Below, piece after piece: positions 24,477 to 34,497 of a stretch of 58,267 nt of DNA. A program made the position numbers and the translations under genes. A model generated the notes under the pieces. It saw only the letters and a list, made by a program, of their open reading frames with translations, was not told the DNA's origin and searched no databases. Every line of letters starts with the position of its first letter. Position 1 is the first letter of the stretch. Origin of the DNA: Pseudomonadota bacterium. Lineage in GTDB: Bacteria; Pseudomonadota; Gammaproteobacteria; Burkholderiales; Burkholderiaceae_C. The stretch covers positions 1 through 58,267 of the forward strand of contig JAJXTO010000017.1 of assembly GCA_021783695.1 (NCBI GenBank), read 5' to 3'.

Positions 24477-25691
24477 ATGTCTTCGCCATCCTCCCCAACT
24501 GCCAGCCACGCGCAGCGCCGCAAGGTGATGGTCGCCGGCATTTGCGCGCTGGTGCTCACCGTGGGGCTGGCGCGCTTTGCCTATACCCCGATGCTGCCGG
24601 TGATGCGCAGTCAAGCCGGGCTCAGTGCGGTGGCCGCGGGCTGGCTGGCGACGTTCAACTATGCCGGCTACATCTCCGGGGCGATGCTTGCCGCATCCGT
24701 CGGTAACCTGCAGCAGAAGTTCGTGCTGTACCGCGCTGGCCTGGTGCTCGCCGTGGTGACGACCGCCGCGCTGGGCTTGACCGAGAACACCGCGCTGTGG
24801 GCGGTGCTGCGCTTTCTCTCCGGACTGTCGAGCACGGCCGGACTGCTGCTGGCCTCGGGTCTGGCGCTGAACTGGCTGATCCGCAACGGCCATCGGCCTG
24901 AGCTGGGGCTGCATTTCACCGGGCTGGGGCTGGGCATCGTGGTGTCGGGTCTGGCGGTGGGGGCGATGACGGACAGGCTGAATTGGGCGCAGCAGTGGTT
25001 CTGGCTCGGGCTGCTGGGGCTGGTGTTTTTCTTGCCTGCCTGGCTGTGGCTGCCGCGCCCCGCACCTGCTGCGCCGCTGCATGCAGGCAGCGTGCACGTC
25101 ATAGCGACCGCGCCACCCCGGCGCTGGATGCTGCTGATGACGGCGATGTATTTTTGCGCCGGGTTCGGCTATGTGATCAGCGCCACATTCATCGTCGCCA
25201 TCCTCGACAAGCTGCCGCTGCTGGCCGGTCAGGGCGGCTGGATCTGGGTGATCGTGGGGCTGGCGGCGGCGCCGTCGAGTTTTGCCTGGGATCGCATCGC
25301 CCGCGCCTGGGGCGAGATTGCCGCGCTGTTGCTGGCGTTTGCGCTCCAAACCGTGTCCATCGTGCTGCCCGCGCTGACGGCCAATGTGGCGCTGAACCTG
25401 CTCGGCGCGGTGCTGTACGGCGGCACTTTCGTCGGCATTGTCAGCCTGACCCTGACGCTGATCGGCCGTCGCTTTCCGGCCAACCCGGCCAAGGCGATGG
25501 CACGTCTGACGCTGAGCTATGGCGTGTCGCAGATGGTTGCCCCGGCGATGGCCGGGTACATCGCCGCCAGCACCGGCAGCTATCGCGGCGCGCTGGCGCT
25601 GACCGCCGTCGTGATGCTGCTTGGCATGGTGTTGCTGGGGGTGATGCTGCGCGACTTGGCTCAGGCCCCGGCGACGAGCGCCCGCGCGTAA
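24477..25691 (+). CDS. MFS transporter, YbfB/YjiJ family
   Basis: A 404-residue protein with 12 predicted membrane segments. It carries the YbfB/YjiJ family signature near the N-terminus ([13 protein letters not shown], then [14 protein letters not shown]). The family consists of inner-membrane exporters or importers with no well-defined substrate. It starts 37 bases after guaC and could be cotranscribed, which would make a purine-related substrate conceivable but unproven. It overlaps the convergent hldD gene by 31 bases. Confidence 0.85.
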   Translation: MSSPSSPTASHAQRRKVMVAGICALVLTVGLARFAYTPMLPVMRSQAGLSAVAAGWLATFNYAGYISGAMLAASVGNLQQKFVLYRAGLVLAVVTTAALGLTENTALWAVLRFLSGLSSTAGLLLASGLALNWLIRNGHRPELGLHFTGLGLGIVVSGLAVGAMTDRLNWAQQWFWLGLLGLVFFLPAWLWLPRPAPAAPLHAGSVHVIATAPPRRWMLLMTAMYFCAGFGYVISATFIVAILDKLPLLAGQGGWIWVIVGLAAAPSSFAWDRIARAWGEIAALLLAFALQTVSIVLPALTANVALNLLGAVLYGGTFVGIVSLTLTLIGRRFPANPAKAMARLTLSYGVSQMVAPAMAGYIAASTGSYRGALALTAVVMLLGMVLLGVMLRDLAQAPATSARA

Positions 25692-26653
25692 GCCGCAGTG
25701 CCCTCCTCTACCGTGGCGAAGTGGTGGGTGCAGCCGACGGCGCGCAGGTGGCTCAGGTCGGCCTGGGTGTGGCACTGGTATTTCCCCGCCAGTGCGTCGG
25801 GAAACGGGATGTAGGCGATTTCACCTGCCGCTACCAGATCGGCCAGCGGCAAAGCGGGCTGTCCGCGCTGTTCGCGCAGGGTGTTGACCACAGTGAGCGC
25901 CACGTCGTTGAAGGGCTGGGCGCGGCCCGTGCCGAGGTTGAAAATGCCGATCTTGCCCGGGTGGTCGAAGAACCAGAGGTTGACGGCCACGACGTCATCG
26001 ATCCAGACAAAATCGCGCTCCTGCAGGCCGGGACCGTAGCCGTTGTACTCTCCAAACAGCTTCACCTGCCCGGTGGCGCGGTACTGGTTGACATGGTGGA
26101 ACGCCACCGAAGCCATGCGCCCCTTGTGCTGCTCGCGCGGACCGTACACATTGAAGTAACGAAAACCCGCGATCTGCGCCGTGGCATGCGGCAGCACGCG
26201 ACGCACGATCTGGTCGAACAGCAGCTTGGAGTAGCCGTAGACGTTGAGCGGGCGCTCGCACGCGGGTTCTTCGCGGAAGGTGCTGCTGGCGCCGTAGGTG
26301 GCGGCGCTAGAGGCGTAGAGCAGGCGCACGCCCTGCGCCTGCGCGGCATCGAGCAGGGTCTTGCTGGCGCGGTAGTTGTTGTCGAGCATGTAGCGGCCGT
26401 TGTGCTCCATGGTGTCGGAGCAGGCGCCCTGGTGGAGCACGGCCTCGACCTTGCCGAAATGCCCGTGCGCGAACTGCTCGAAAAACACGGTCTTGTCGAG
26501 ATAGTCGCTGATCTGCAGATCGGCCAGGTTGCGGAACTTGTCGGCCTGCGTGAGGTTGTCCACGGCGATCACATCGGTGATGCCGCGGGCGTTGAGGCCT
26601 CTGACCAGATTGCTGCCGATGAACCCGGCCGCGCCGGTGACGATGACTCTCAT
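25661..26653 (-). CDS. hldD: ADP-L-glycero-D-manno-heptose 6-epimerase
   Basis: A 330-residue extended short-chain dehydrogenase. It has the NADP-binding TGAAGFIG at residues 6-13, a YGYSK catalytic motif near 139-143 and the HldD hallmark QGACSDT. It converts ADP-D,D-heptose to ADP-L,D-heptose for the LPS inner core. The ATG at 26653 overlaps the rfaE1 stop (ATGA) and is preferred to ATG 26659. It is last in the leftward lapA-lapB-rfaE1-hldD operon. Confidence 0.94.
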   Translation of the reverse strand: MRVIVTGAAGFIGSNLVRGLNARGITDVIAVDNLTQADKFRNLADLQISDYLDKTVFFEQFAHGHFGKVEAVLHQGACSDTMEHNGRYMLDNNYRASKTLLDAAQAQGVRLLYASSAATYGASSTFREEPACERPLNVYGYSKLLFDQIVRRVLPHATAQIAGFRYFNVYGPREQHKGRMASVAFHHVNQYRATGQVKLFGEYNGYGPGLQERDFVWIDDVVAVNLWFFDHPGKIGIFNLGTGRAQPFNDVALTVVNTLREQRGQPALPLADLVAAGEIAYIPFPDALAGKYQCHTQADLSHLRAVGCTHHFATVEEGTAAYARALVAGA

Positions 26654-27573
26654 GTCCACAGCTCCTTCGGGGTGACGGTGGCGGTGCCGAGCTTGCCCAC
26701 CACGATGCCGGCGGCGCGGTTGGCCACGCGCACCGCCTCTTCCAACGACAGCCCGGCGCCCAGCATGACCGCAGCGGTGGCGATGACGGTATCCCCGGCG
26801 CCGGACACATCGAACACTTCCTTGGCCTCGGTGGGGATGTGCACCTCGCCGGAATCGGCATACAGGCTCATGCCCTCTTCCGAGCGCGTAAGCAGCAGCG
26901 CCTTGAGGCCAAGCTTGCGCCGCAGGCCCTGCGCCTTGGCGGTGAGTTCGTCTTCGCTGTTCCAGTCGCCCACCACCTGCGCCAGTTCGGCGCGGTTGGG
27001 CGTCAACAGGGTGGCACCGGCGTAGCGGCTGTAGTCACGGCCCTTGGGGTCGATCAGGATGGTCTTGCCCTGGGTACGGGCCAGGTTCATCATCTGGTCG
27101 AGGTGTTCCAGCCCGCCCTTGCCGTAGTCCGACAGCAGCACCACGTCGTGAAACGCCAGCTCTTGCTCGTAACGCTCCATCATCGCGGCGAGCACTTCGT
27201 GATCGGGCTTGTGTTCAAAGTCGAGACGGATGAGCTGCTGCTGGCGCGACACCACACGCAGCTTGACCGTGGTCTTGAGCGTGGGGTCTTGCCGCATGGC
27301 GTTGCGGATGGGGGTATCGACCAGCAGGGTGGCGAGCTTGCGCCCCGGCTCGTCCGCGCCCACCACCGACAGCAGCGTGGCCTGCGCGCCGAGCATGGCG
27401 GCGTTGAGCGCCACGTTGGCCGCGCCGCCCACGCGGTCTTCGTCGCGCTGCACGCGCACCACGGGAACCGGGGCTTCGGGCGAAATACGGTCGACCGCGC
27501 CGAACCAGTAGCGGTCGAGCATCACGTCGCCGACGATGAGCACGCGGGATTGGGCAAGTTGTTCTGCGTTCAT
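26650..27573 (-). CDS. rfaE1: D-glycero-beta-D-manno-heptose-7-phosphate kinase (PfkB family)
   Basis: A 307-residue ribokinase-fold sugar kinase. GDVMLDRYW is near the N-terminus, GGAANVALN near 50, and the catalytic base D261 lies in DVSGAGDTV. It corresponds to the kinase half only; the nucleotidyltransferase half of E. coli HldE is missing and must be encoded elsewhere, as is common in betaproteobacteria. The ATG at 27573 overlaps the lapB stop (ATGA). It acts in ADP-heptose synthesis for LPS, just upstream of hldD. Confidence 0.93.
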   Translation of the reverse strand: MNAEQLAQSRVLIVGDVMLDRYWFGAVDRISPEAPVPVVRVQRDEDRVGGAANVALNAAMLGAQATLLSVVGADEPGRKLATLLVDTPIRNAMRQDPTLKTTVKLRVVSRQQQLIRLDFEHKPDHEVLAAMMERYEQELAFHDVVLLSDYGKGGLEHLDQMMNLARTQGKTILIDPKGRDYSRYAGATLLTPNRAELAQVVGDWNSEDELTAKAQGLRRKLGLKALLLTRSEEGMSLYADSGEVHIPTEAKEVFDVSGAGDTVIATAAVMLGAGLSLEEAVRVANRAAGIVVGKLGTATVTPKELWT

Positions 27574-28742
27574 GATCCGAGGAGGGAGAGTTCTTCCAGG
27601 CGCCGCGGCGGGTAGGTTTCCCAGCCCTGACAGCCTGGACAATGCCAGAAATATTGCCGCGCCTCGAAACCGCAGGCGGCGCAGCGGTAGCGCTGGCGGC
27701 TGCGCAGCGCGTTGTCCACCGCGCCCTGCATGGCGGCCACAGCCTCGGGCACCGTGGCGCCGGGCATGGGGTGTTCGAGCACGCGCTTGAGGGCGAGCAG
27801 GCTGCGGTGCGACTGCAGATACTGCTGCGCGCATTGCGCTCTGGAGGCAGGGTCGGGATCGAGCAGTAGCACGGCGTCGAGCAGGTCGATGGCCGGGGTC
27901 TGCGCCAGCCGCTGCCGCAACCAGGCCAGCCCCTCGTCCACCTGCCCGATCTGCTGCCGCAACTGCGCAATCTGCACCGCGGCCAGGGCCAGGAATTCGG
28001 GCTGCACCAGGTCGATGGATTCGAGCGTCTGCAAGGCAGACTGGAGATCGCCGCGCTCCTGTGCCCACTGCGCACGCATCAGCCGCGGCCGCACGCCCTG
28101 CGGCGCAGCCTGCACGGCGGCGTCCAGCGCGGCTTGCGCCTCCGTCCCGCGGCCCGCGGTGTGGTGCTGCGCCGCCAGCTCGCACCAGTATTGCGCAATC
28201 TGCCGCTGATAGGTGCCGGTGGCGCGCTGCTCCAGTTCGCCGGCGCGGGCTATGGCCTTGTCCCAGTCCTGCGTGCGCTCGCTGATCTGCAGCAGCGCAG
28301 TCAGCGCCTGCGACGCATAGGCGCTGCGCTGCAGGTCCTGGTAGGCGGATTCGGCGCGATCGAGCAGGCCGGCCTTGAAAAAATCCTGGGCCAGCGCGAG
28401 CTGGGCGCGCTCGCGCGCTTCGCGTGGCAGGTCGGCGCGGGCGAGCAGGTTTTGATGCACCCGCACCGCGCGCTCGTATTCGCCGCGGCGGCGGAACAGG
28501 TTGCCCAGGGCGAAGTGCAGATCGACGGTGTCGGGATCGGCGGTCATGGCTTCGATGAAGGCGTCGATCGCCTTGTCCTGCTGCTCATTGAGCAAGTGGT
28601 TGAGGCCGCGGTAATACGCCTGCGGCGCGTCGCGGCGCAGCGCGCCCTCGGTGCGTACCTGCCGCAGGTCGACCCGTGAAGCCAGCCACCCCAGGGCGAA
28701 CATCAGGGGCAGGACGAGCAGCCACCAGAGGTCAAACTCCAT
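27570..28742 (-). CDS. lapB: Lipopolysaccharide assembly protein B
   Basis: A 390-residue protein, almost exactly the usual LapB length (389 in E. coli). One N-terminal membrane helix is followed by tetratricopeptide repeats and a C-terminal rubredoxin-like metal site with two CxxC pairs (CAACGF and CPGC). LapB couples LPS synthesis to demand through LpxC proteolysis. The ATG at 28742 is favoured; an ATG at 28754 would overlap lapA by 23 bases instead of 11. It is flanked by lapA and the heptose genes. Confidence 0.92.
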   Translation of the reverse strand: MEFDLWWLLVLPLMFALGWLASRVDLRQVRTEGALRRDAPQAYYRGLNHLLNEQQDKAIDAFIEAMTADPDTVDLHFALGNLFRRRGEYERAVRVHQNLLARADLPREARERAQLALAQDFFKAGLLDRAESAYQDLQRSAYASQALTALLQISERTQDWDKAIARAGELEQRATGTYQRQIAQYWCELAAQHHTAGRGTEAQAALDAAVQAAPQGVRPRLMRAQWAQERGDLQSALQTLESIDLVQPEFLALAAVQIAQLRQQIGQVDEGLAWLRQRLAQTPAIDLLDAVLLLDPDPASRAQCAQQYLQSHRSLLALKRVLEHPMPGATVPEAVAAMQGAVDNALRSRQRYRCAACGFEARQYFWHCPGCQGWETYPPRRLEELSLLGS

Positions 28743-29052
28743 CGATCGGCCCATCGATCGGCTGGCGCGGAAATTCTGCCGGCGCGGCCGACGCCTTGGC
28801 GGCCAAAGTCTCTGCCGAGTCGTTGCCGGGCCGCTTCTTCCCGCGCCGCTTGTGCCGCATCCACGACGGCAGCAGCGCCAGCACGCCCAGCACAGCGCCC
28901 AGGGCGAACACGACCAGCAGCAGCACGATCATCGGGGTGTGCCACTGGGTGCCAAACAGCAGGTGCAGGGTGACGGGTTCGAGGTTGTTCAGCGCCAGGC
29001 CAAACAGGAGCAGGAACACCACCAGCCGCAAAAACCAGCTCAGGATGCGCAT
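28732..29052 (-). CDS. lapA: Lipopolysaccharide assembly protein A (DUF1049)
   Basis: A 106-residue protein with two membrane segments (about 5-23 and 40-62) and a basic then acidic cytoplasmic tail, matching LapA/DUF1049. It has the characteristic LFGTQWHTPMIVLLL stretch between the helices. It works with LapB at the inner membrane and is the first gene of the leftward LPS operon. The gap 29053-29174 is the divergent promoter region shared with amn. Confidence 0.88.
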   Translation of the reverse strand: MRILSWFLRLVVFLLLFGLALNNLEPVTLHLLFGTQWHTPMIVLLLVVFALGAVLGVLALLPSWMRHKRRGKKRPGNDSAETLAAKASAAPAEFPRQPIDGPIDGV

Positions 29053-29070
29053 GGAAACGGATTCGGTTCA

Positions 29071-29098
29071 GGGAATCAGGTAAGCATATTCGATTCCC
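29071..29098. promoter_or_regulatory. Inverted repeat in the lapA/amn divergent promoter region
   Basis: GGGAATC (29071-29077) and GATTCCC (29092-29098) are exact reverse complements 14 bases apart, with an AT-rich core containing CATATTC. The site lies 19 bases upstream of lapA and 77 bases upstream of amn, where an operator for either would sit. No matching regulator is in the window. Confidence 0.35.
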
Positions 29099-29174
29099 CG
29101 CCCGCGTCATGCCGCCATGTGGATGAAAACAACCGGGTGGACAATGGCGGCCATCCTGACGTCTTCTTCACACC

Positions 29175-30692
29175 ATGCCGCACAGCCAACCCACCCTGCA
29201 TCGCCCCGCACCCATTCCCGGCGCCGTGTTCACCGATGCGCAAGCCGCGCTGGAACATGTGCAGGCCATCTACGAGGCCGCAGTCGCCCACCTGCGCGAC
29301 AAGCTCGCCGCCTTCATCGCGGGCCGCCTGCCGCCGGGGCGGGTGCGCGCCTGCTATCCCGTAGTCCGGGTGCGCATCGACAGCGTGGTGCGGCCGGATT
29401 CGCGTCTGGCCTACGGCTTCGTCGCCGCGCCCGGGCTGTATGAAACCACCCTGACCCGTCCCGATCTGTTCGCCGACTATCTGCGCGCGCAGTTCCAGCT
29501 CCTGCTGTCCAACCACGGCGTGGCGCTGGAAGTCGGCGTGGGCGAACAACCGATTCCGCTGCATTTCGGCTTTGCCGGGCAGACCCATGTGGAAGGCCAT
29601 CTCAGCCTGGAGCAACGCCAGCAACTGCGGGACATCTTCGACCTGCCCGATCTGGCCGCGATGGACGACGGCATCGCCAACGGCACGCACGACACGTCTG
29701 CTGGCCAGCCCTTGCCGCTGGCGCTGTTCACCGCGCCGCGCATCGACTATTCGCTGCACCGTCTGCAGCACTACACCGGCACCGCGCCCGCGCATTTCCA
29801 GAACTTCGTGCTGTTCACCAACTACCAGTTCTATGTGGACGAATTCGTCCGCCTGGCGCATGCGCTGATGGCCCGGCCCGTCGGCGCCACAGCCGATGAC
29901 GAGCCGCCCTATACCGCCTTTGTCGAGCCAGGCAATGTGGTCACCGCCCGCGCGGGCGCTGCGGCACCGGCGCAGACCACGGGCCTTCCCGCGGCGCGCC
30001 TGCCGCAGATGCCGGCCTATCACCTCGTCATGCCCGACCACAGCGGCATCACCCTGGTGAACATCGGTGTCGGCCCGGCCAACGCCAAGACCATCACCGA
30101 CCACATCGCCGTGCTGCGTCCGCATGCCTGGATTATGCTCGGCCACTGCGCCGGGCTGCGCAATTCGCAACGGTTAGGCGACTATGTGCTGGCGCACGGC
30201 TATGTGCGCGAAGACCATGTGCTAGACGAGGAACTGCCGCTGTGGGTGCCCATTCCGCCGCTGGCCGAAGTGCAGCAGGCGCTCGAAGGCGCGGTGGCCG
30301 ACATCACCCAGTTGCACGGCTACGAGCTCAAGCGGGTGCTGCGCACCGGCACCGTGGCCAGCACCGACAACCGCAACTGGGAACTGCTGCCCTACCCCGG
30401 CCCGGACCGCCGCTTCAGCCAGAGTCGGGCGATTGCGCTCGACATGGAAAGCGCCACCGTGGCGGCCAACGGCTTTCGCTTCCGCGTGCCCTATGGCACT
30501 TTGCTGTGCGTGAGCGATAAGCCGCTGCACGGCGAACTCAAACTGCCGGGCATGGCCGATCAGTTCTACCGCAAGCAGGTCGAACAGCATCTGCGCATCG
30601 GCCTGCGCGCCATCGCCCGGCTGCGCCAGCAAAGCATGGGACGGCTGCACAGCCGCAAGCTGCGCAGCTTTGACGAAGTGGCGTTTCAGTAA
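29175..30692 (+). CDS. amn: AMP nucleosidase
   Basis: A 505-residue protein with the N-terminal AMP nucleosidase domain (about 1-180) and a C-terminal nucleoside-phosphorylase-like domain. The latter has the IGVGPANAKTITDHIAVLRP region near 296-315, WIMLGHCAGLR near 318-328 and the DMESATVAANGFRFRVPYGT active-site segment near 425-444. It hydrolyses AMP to adenine and ribose 5-phosphate, controlling adenylate pools. It is transcribed alone, diverging from lapA. Confidence 0.93.
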   Translation: MPHSQPTLHRPAPIPGAVFTDAQAALEHVQAIYEAAVAHLRDKLAAFIAGRLPPGRVRACYPVVRVRIDSVVRPDSRLAYGFVAAPGLYETTLTRPDLFADYLRAQFQLLLSNHGVALEVGVGEQPIPLHFGFAGQTHVEGHLSLEQRQQLRDIFDLPDLAAMDDGIANGTHDTSAGQPLPLALFTAPRIDYSLHRLQHYTGTAPAHFQNFVLFTNYQFYVDEFVRLAHALMARPVGATADDEPPYTAFVEPGNVVTARAGAAAPAQTTGLPAARLPQMPAYHLVMPDHSGITLVNIGVGPANAKTITDHIAVLRPHAWIMLGHCAGLRNSQRLGDYVLAHGYVREDHVLDEELPLWVPIPPLAEVQQALEGAVADITQLHGYELKRVLRTGTVASTDNRNWELLPYPGPDRRFSQSRAIALDMESATVAANGFRFRVPYGTLLCVSDKPLHGELKLPGMADQFYRKQVEQHLRIGLRAIARLRQQSMGRLHSRKLRSFDEVAFQ

Positions 30693-30706
30693 GCGCCGCG
30701 TCCGGT

Positions 30707-31750
30707 TCAGCCGGTGTAGCGCACCTGGTGCGCGTCGGCAGACGGCCGCGTGACGATCTCGCCGATGATCCAGCCGGTCTCGCCCTGCGCCCGCAGGGTG
30801 GCGAGCACTGCGTCGGCGTCATGTGCCGCAACCACCAGCACGAAGCCCACGCCGCAATTGAAGGTGCGGCGCATCTCGTCGTCGTCGATGCCGCCTTCGC
30901 GCTGCAGCCAGGCAAACAGCTCGGTCTGTCCCCAGGCAGAGGGTTGGAGCATGCACTGCACGTCCTCTGGCAGCACGCGAGGAATGTTTTCGCTCAGCCC
31001 CCCGCCGGTGATATGCGCCATGCCTTTGATCGGGTGCTGCGCCAGCGCCTGCAACACGGGTTTGCAATAGATGCGGGTCGGCGCCATCACGGCGCTGCGG
31101 AAGTCCTTGCCGTCCAGGGCTTGCGGCAGCTCGGCCTGCGGCGTGCGGGCGATGATCTTGCGAACCAGCGAATAGCCGTTGGAATGCGCACCGCTGGACG
31201 CCAGACCGATGACGCGATCGCCCGGCACGATGCTGCGGCCATCGATGATGCCGCTCTTTTCCACTGCGCCGACGGCGAAACCGGCCAGGTCGTATTCGCC
31301 CGCCGGGTACATGCCCGGCATCTCCGCCGTCTCGCCGCCGATCAGCGCGCAGCCGGCCTGCTCGCAGCCCTGCGCCACGCCGCCGATGACTTGCGTGGCG
31401 GTGGCTACCGCAAGCTTGCCGCAGGCGAAGTAGTCGAGAAAGAACAGCGGCTCGGCGCCCTGCACCAGCACGTCGTTGACGCTCATCGCCACCAGATCGA
31501 TGCCCACGGTGTCGTGCCGGTCCCACTCGAACGCGAGCTTGAGCTTGGTGCCCACGCCGTCCGTGCCCGACACCAGCACCGGCTCGCGGTAACGCTTGGG
31601 CACTTCGAACAAAGCGCCGAAACCGCCGATTCCGGCAAGCACGCCGTCACGCAGCGTCCGCCTGGCCAGGGGCTTGATGGCATCCACCAGCGCATCTCCG
31701 GCGTCAATGTCCACGCCGGCGTCGCGATAGGTCAAGGGAGTTTTTTGCAT
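30707..31750 (-). CDS. purM: Phosphoribosylformylglycinamidine cyclo-ligase (AIR synthetase)
   Basis: A 347-residue PurM. It has the conserved [15 protein letters not shown] start, [15 protein letters not shown] near 62-76, [11 protein letters not shown] near 143 and [13 protein letters not shown] near 250. It catalyses the fifth step of de novo purine synthesis. The ATG at 31750 matches the usual N-terminus; the longer upstream frame would read across the palindrome and is rejected. It diverges from the AI-2E permease operon. Confidence 0.95.
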   Translation of the reverse strand: MQKTPLTYRDAGVDIDAGDALVDAIKPLARRTLRDGVLAGIGGFGALFEVPKRYREPVLVSGTDGVGTKLKLAFEWDRHDTVGIDLVAMSVNDVLVQGAEPLFFLDYFACGKLAVATATQVIGGVAQGCEQAGCALIGGETAEMPGMYPAGEYDLAGFAVGAVEKSGIIDGRSIVPGDRVIGLASSGAHSNGYSLVRKIIARTPQAELPQALDGKDFRSAVMAPTRIYCKPVLQALAQHPIKGMAHITGGGLSENIPRVLPEDVQCMLQPSAWGQTELFAWLQREGGIDDDEMRRTFNCGVGFVLVVAAHDADAVLATLRAQGETGWIIGEIVTRPSADAHQVRYTG

Positions 31751-31814
31751 GATGGCAGGGTTTGAAAAGGCAGTGCAGGCGGCTGGGCGGTGTTTCCGCC
31801 TGCAGACAGGCGGC

Positions 31815-31856
31815 GCGGTGCATGGCGCGTGCGCCGCGCCATGCACCGCATAAAAT
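31815..31856. repeat. Perfect 15-bp palindrome beside a -10 element, purM/AI-2E intergenic
   Basis: GCGGTGCATGGCGCG (31815-31829) and its exact reverse complement (31835-31849) are separated by five bases. TAAAAT at 31851-31856 follows directly and could be a -10 for the rightward operon. The palindrome could be an operator, or a cruciform or RNA hairpin in the leader of either gene. The rest of the 197-bp gap holds no gene. Confidence 0.6.
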
Positions 31857-31947
31857 GACGAGCGATTGATTTTAGAGTGCACGCGCCCTGCGCCTACCCG
31901 TCCGGCACTCGCGTGCAACCCTTCAGCGACAACAAGTCCTGCGCCAC

Positions 31948-33006
31948 ATGCTCCTGACCCCTCCCCTCAAACACGCGCTCATCTGGCTTGGGATCGGTCT
32001 CATTGCCCTGTGGTTGGTCTGGCTGCTGGGCGGCATCCTGATGCCTTTTCTCGTCGGCATCACCCTGGCCTACGTGTTGCATCCCCTGGTCGAAAAACTC
32101 AAACGGCGCCATGTTCCGCGCGCCGCAGGCGCAGCCTTGGCCATCACCGTGGCCATCGGTTTGTTCGTCGGATTGTTTTTGCTGCTGGTGCCGGTGATCA
32201 GCCAGATCGTCCCGCTGATCCGCGAAAAATTTCCGCTGCTGCTGCAGACCATCGTCAACTGGGGCACGCCGCTGCTCGCCCGGTTCGATATCCACGTCAA
32301 GTTCGACCCCGCCAGCGTGCAGCAGACCCTGTCCAAATATCTGAGCGCCCACGGGGAAGACTGGGCTGCTCTGCTGCTGCGCTCGGCAGGGACGGGAGGC
32401 GTGGGTCTGCTTGTTTTGCTGGGCAACCTCACCCTGATTCCCGTTGTGGCCTTCTACCTGCTGCTCGATTGGAGTCAGACACTGACCCGGCTGAGCGCAC
32501 TGATCCCGCCCAGACACCGCGACGCCGTGCTGCGTTTTTTCCACGATTGCGACGTCATCCTCGGACAGTATCTGCGCGGACAGTTGGTGGTCATGCTCAT
32601 CCTGGCGTTCTACTACTCCGCCGGGCTGGCGATCGCCGGATTCAGCCTGGCGCTGCCGGTCGGCATCTTCACCGGTCTGGCGGTGTTCGTGCCGTATGTG
32701 GGCTTCGGTCTCGGCCTGCTGCTCGCGCTCACAACCGGCGCGCTGCAATTCCTGAGCTGGTACGGCGTGATCGCGGTGGCCGTCGTTTACGGCATCGGGC
32801 AGTTGATCGAATCGCTCTACGTCACCCCAAAATTCGTCGGCGACAGCATCGGCCTGCACCCGCTGCTGGTCATTTTCATCCTGCTGGCCTTTGGCAGCCT
32901 GTTTGGCTTCTGGGGCATTTTGCTCGCCCTGCCCGCGGGCGCCTTGCTGCTGGTCGTGGCGCGCCGCCTGCTGAACTGGTACCGCAAGAGCGCGCTGTTC
33001 GTCTGA
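31948..33006 (+). CDS. AI-2E family transporter (PerM-like permease)
   Basis: A 352-residue membrane protein of the AI-2E exporter (DUF20) family. Two to three N-terminal segments are followed by a cytoplasmic or periplasmic domain (about 85-200) and a block of five segments. It has the family [20 protein letters not shown] region and the [16 protein letters not shown] motif near 290-305. Substrates vary; autoinducer export and Na+/H+ exchange have been proposed for members. It begins a rightward run with hda three bases later, a pairing typical of Burkholderiales. Confidence 0.88.
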   Translation: MLLTPPLKHALIWLGIGLIALWLVWLLGGILMPFLVGITLAYVLHPLVEKLKRRHVPRAAGAALAITVAIGLFVGLFLLLVPVISQIVPLIREKFPLLLQTIVNWGTPLLARFDIHVKFDPASVQQTLSKYLSAHGEDWAALLLRSAGTGGVGLLVLLGNLTLIPVVAFYLLLDWSQTLTRLSALIPPRHRDAVLRFFHDCDVILGQYLRGQLVVMLILAFYYSAGLAIAGFSLALPVGIFTGLAVFVPYVGFGLGLLLALTTGALQFLSWYGVIAVAVVYGIGQLIESLYVTPKFVGDSIGLHPLLVIFILLAFGSLFGFWGILLALPAGALLLVVARRLLNWYRKSALFV

Positions 33007-33009
33007 CCC

Positions 33010-33798
33010 ATGCCCCGCAACGCAACGCTGCAAGCCCCGCCACATGCCAGTCAGGCCGCGCGCCAGCAAATCCTGCCGCTGGACTGGGAGCCCGATCAGA
33101 CCCTGGACAATTTCGACCCGGGTACACAGCGCGACAACGCCCTGGTGCTGCAGGCACTGAATGATCTGCTCCAGCAACGCAGCCACGGCGCGCTCTATGT
33201 CTGGGGCGAAACCGGCAGCGGCAAAAGCCATCTGCTGTGGGCGGCCTGCCATGCACAGCAACGGCAGGACCGCTGGGCGCTGCTGCTCACGCCGCAAACC
33301 CCGGCATCCGCCTGGCCGGATGTCAGCGATCTGTTGGCACAAAGTGCCGGTGGCCTGCTGGCGGTGGACGACACCCAGCACCTCTGTGAATGGCAGCAGG
33401 ACTGGCTGTTCGGCCTGTACAACGCCGCACGCACCGCCCGGCTCGCCTTTCTTGCCAGCGGCAATGCCACCCCCGCCGCTCTGCCGCTGCGCGCCGATCT
33501 GCGCACCCGCCTGAGCTGGGGTCTGGCGCTGCGCCTGAGCCCGCCAGACGACACCCTGCGCGCCCGCGTGCTGCAGCGCCTGGCCCACGACCGCGGCTAC
33601 ACCCTCAGCCCCGAACTGCTGCACTACATGCTGACCCACCTCAGCCGCGATCTGTCCCGGCTGGCCGCCTTGATGGCCGCGTTTGACCGCTATGCTCTGG
33701 CCACACAGCGCCCAGCCACCGTGCCTTTGCTCAAATCCCTGTTGGCGGAGCAGCCGCAGTTGCTGCAGACCGCCCCACCCGGCATCGCCTGCGGCTGA
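33010..33798 (+). CDS. hda: DnaA regulatory inactivator Hda
   Basis: A 262-residue DnaA-like AAA+ protein without the DnaA DNA-binding domain. It has an N-terminal QILPLDW clamp-binding segment near 21-27, Walker A GETGSGKS near 64-71, and Walker B LLAVDDTQH near 115. In complex with the beta clamp it stimulates ATP hydrolysis by DnaA to prevent over-initiation. It is placed between the AI-2E permease and the HAD phosphatase, the usual betaproteobacterial arrangement. Confidence 0.88.
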   Translation: MPRNATLQAPPHASQAARQQILPLDWEPDQTLDNFDPGTQRDNALVLQALNDLLQQRSHGALYVWGETGSGKSHLLWAACHAQQRQDRWALLLTPQTPASAWPDVSDLLAQSAGGLLAVDDTQHLCEWQQDWLFGLYNAARTARLAFLASGNATPAALPLRADLRTRLSWGLALRLSPPDDTLRARVLQRLAHDRGYTLSPELLHYMLTHLSRDLSRLAALMAAFDRYALATQRPATVPLLKSLLAEQPQLLQTAPPGIACG

Positions 33799-33810
33799 GA
33801 ACTCCACACC

Positions 33811-34497
33811 ATGCCTTCCCACTCCATGCGCAAGCTCGCCCTGTTCGACCTCGACAATACCCTCATCCCCTTCGATTCCGATCACGCGTTCGGGCAATAT
33901 GTGGCCGAGCTGGGCTGGGTCGATACCGAGCAGCACCGTCAGCAGAACGAAGCGTTCTACCGCCAGTACAAGGCGGGCACGCTCGATCTCGCCGCCTATC
34001 TGCGCTTCGCCCTGCAACCCATTGCCGGGCGCGATCCGGCAGAGCTGCATGCCGCGCACGCCGCCTTCATGCGCGACGTGGTGCTGCCGCAAATGCAGCC
34101 CGCAGCGCAGCAACTGGTGAACCGCCACAAGCAGGCGGGCGATCTGTGCTGCATCGTCACCGCCACCAACACCTTCGTCACCCGCCCGATCGCCGATGCC
34201 TTTGGCGTGGAGCACCTCATCGGCGTCGAACTCGAACGCGACGCCCAGGGCCGCTACACCGGCAACTGGGTCGGCACGCCCTCGTTCCGCGAAGGCAAGA
34301 TCATCCGCACCGAGCAATGGCTGGGCGCGCTAGGACTGGGCTGGGGCGACTTCGACCAGATCTGGTTCTACAGCGACTCGATCAACGACCGCCCCTTGCT
34401 CGAACACGCCACGCATCCCGTGGTCGTCCACCCCGACCCGCTGCTGGCCGAAGTCGCCCGCGAAAAAGGCTGGCCCACACTCCAGTTGTTGACATGA
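33811..34497 (+). CDS. HAD-IB family phosphatase (SerB-like)
   Basis: A 228-residue HAD hydrolase with motif I DLDNTL (DxDxT), motif II near VTATNTF, and motif IV YSDSINDRPLL. The helical cap resembles phosphoserine phosphatase-like HAD-IB enzymes. The substrate is not determined; such genes next to hda and pcnB are usually annotated only as HAD family. The ATG at 33826 (MRKLALFDLD) is an equally good start. The stop overlaps the pcnB start (ATGA). Confidence 0.85.
   Translation: MPSHSMRKLALFDLDNTLIPFDSDHAFGQYVAELGWVDTEQHRQQNEAFYRQYKAGTLDLAAYLRFALQPIAGRDPAELHAAHAAFMRDVVLPQMQPAAQQLVNRHKQAGDLCCIVTATNTFVTRPIADAFGVEHLIGVELERDAQGRYTGNWVGTPSFREGKIIRTEQWLGALGLGWGDFDQIWFYSDSINDRPLLEHATHPVVVHPDPLLAEVAREKGWPTLQLLT

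Noticed and set aside
31894-34317. 807-codon open frame on the minus strand opposite the AI-2E permease, hda and HAD genes.
   Set aside because: Gln/Arg/His-rich antisense translation typical of high-GC shadows; three well-matched genes occupy the other strand.
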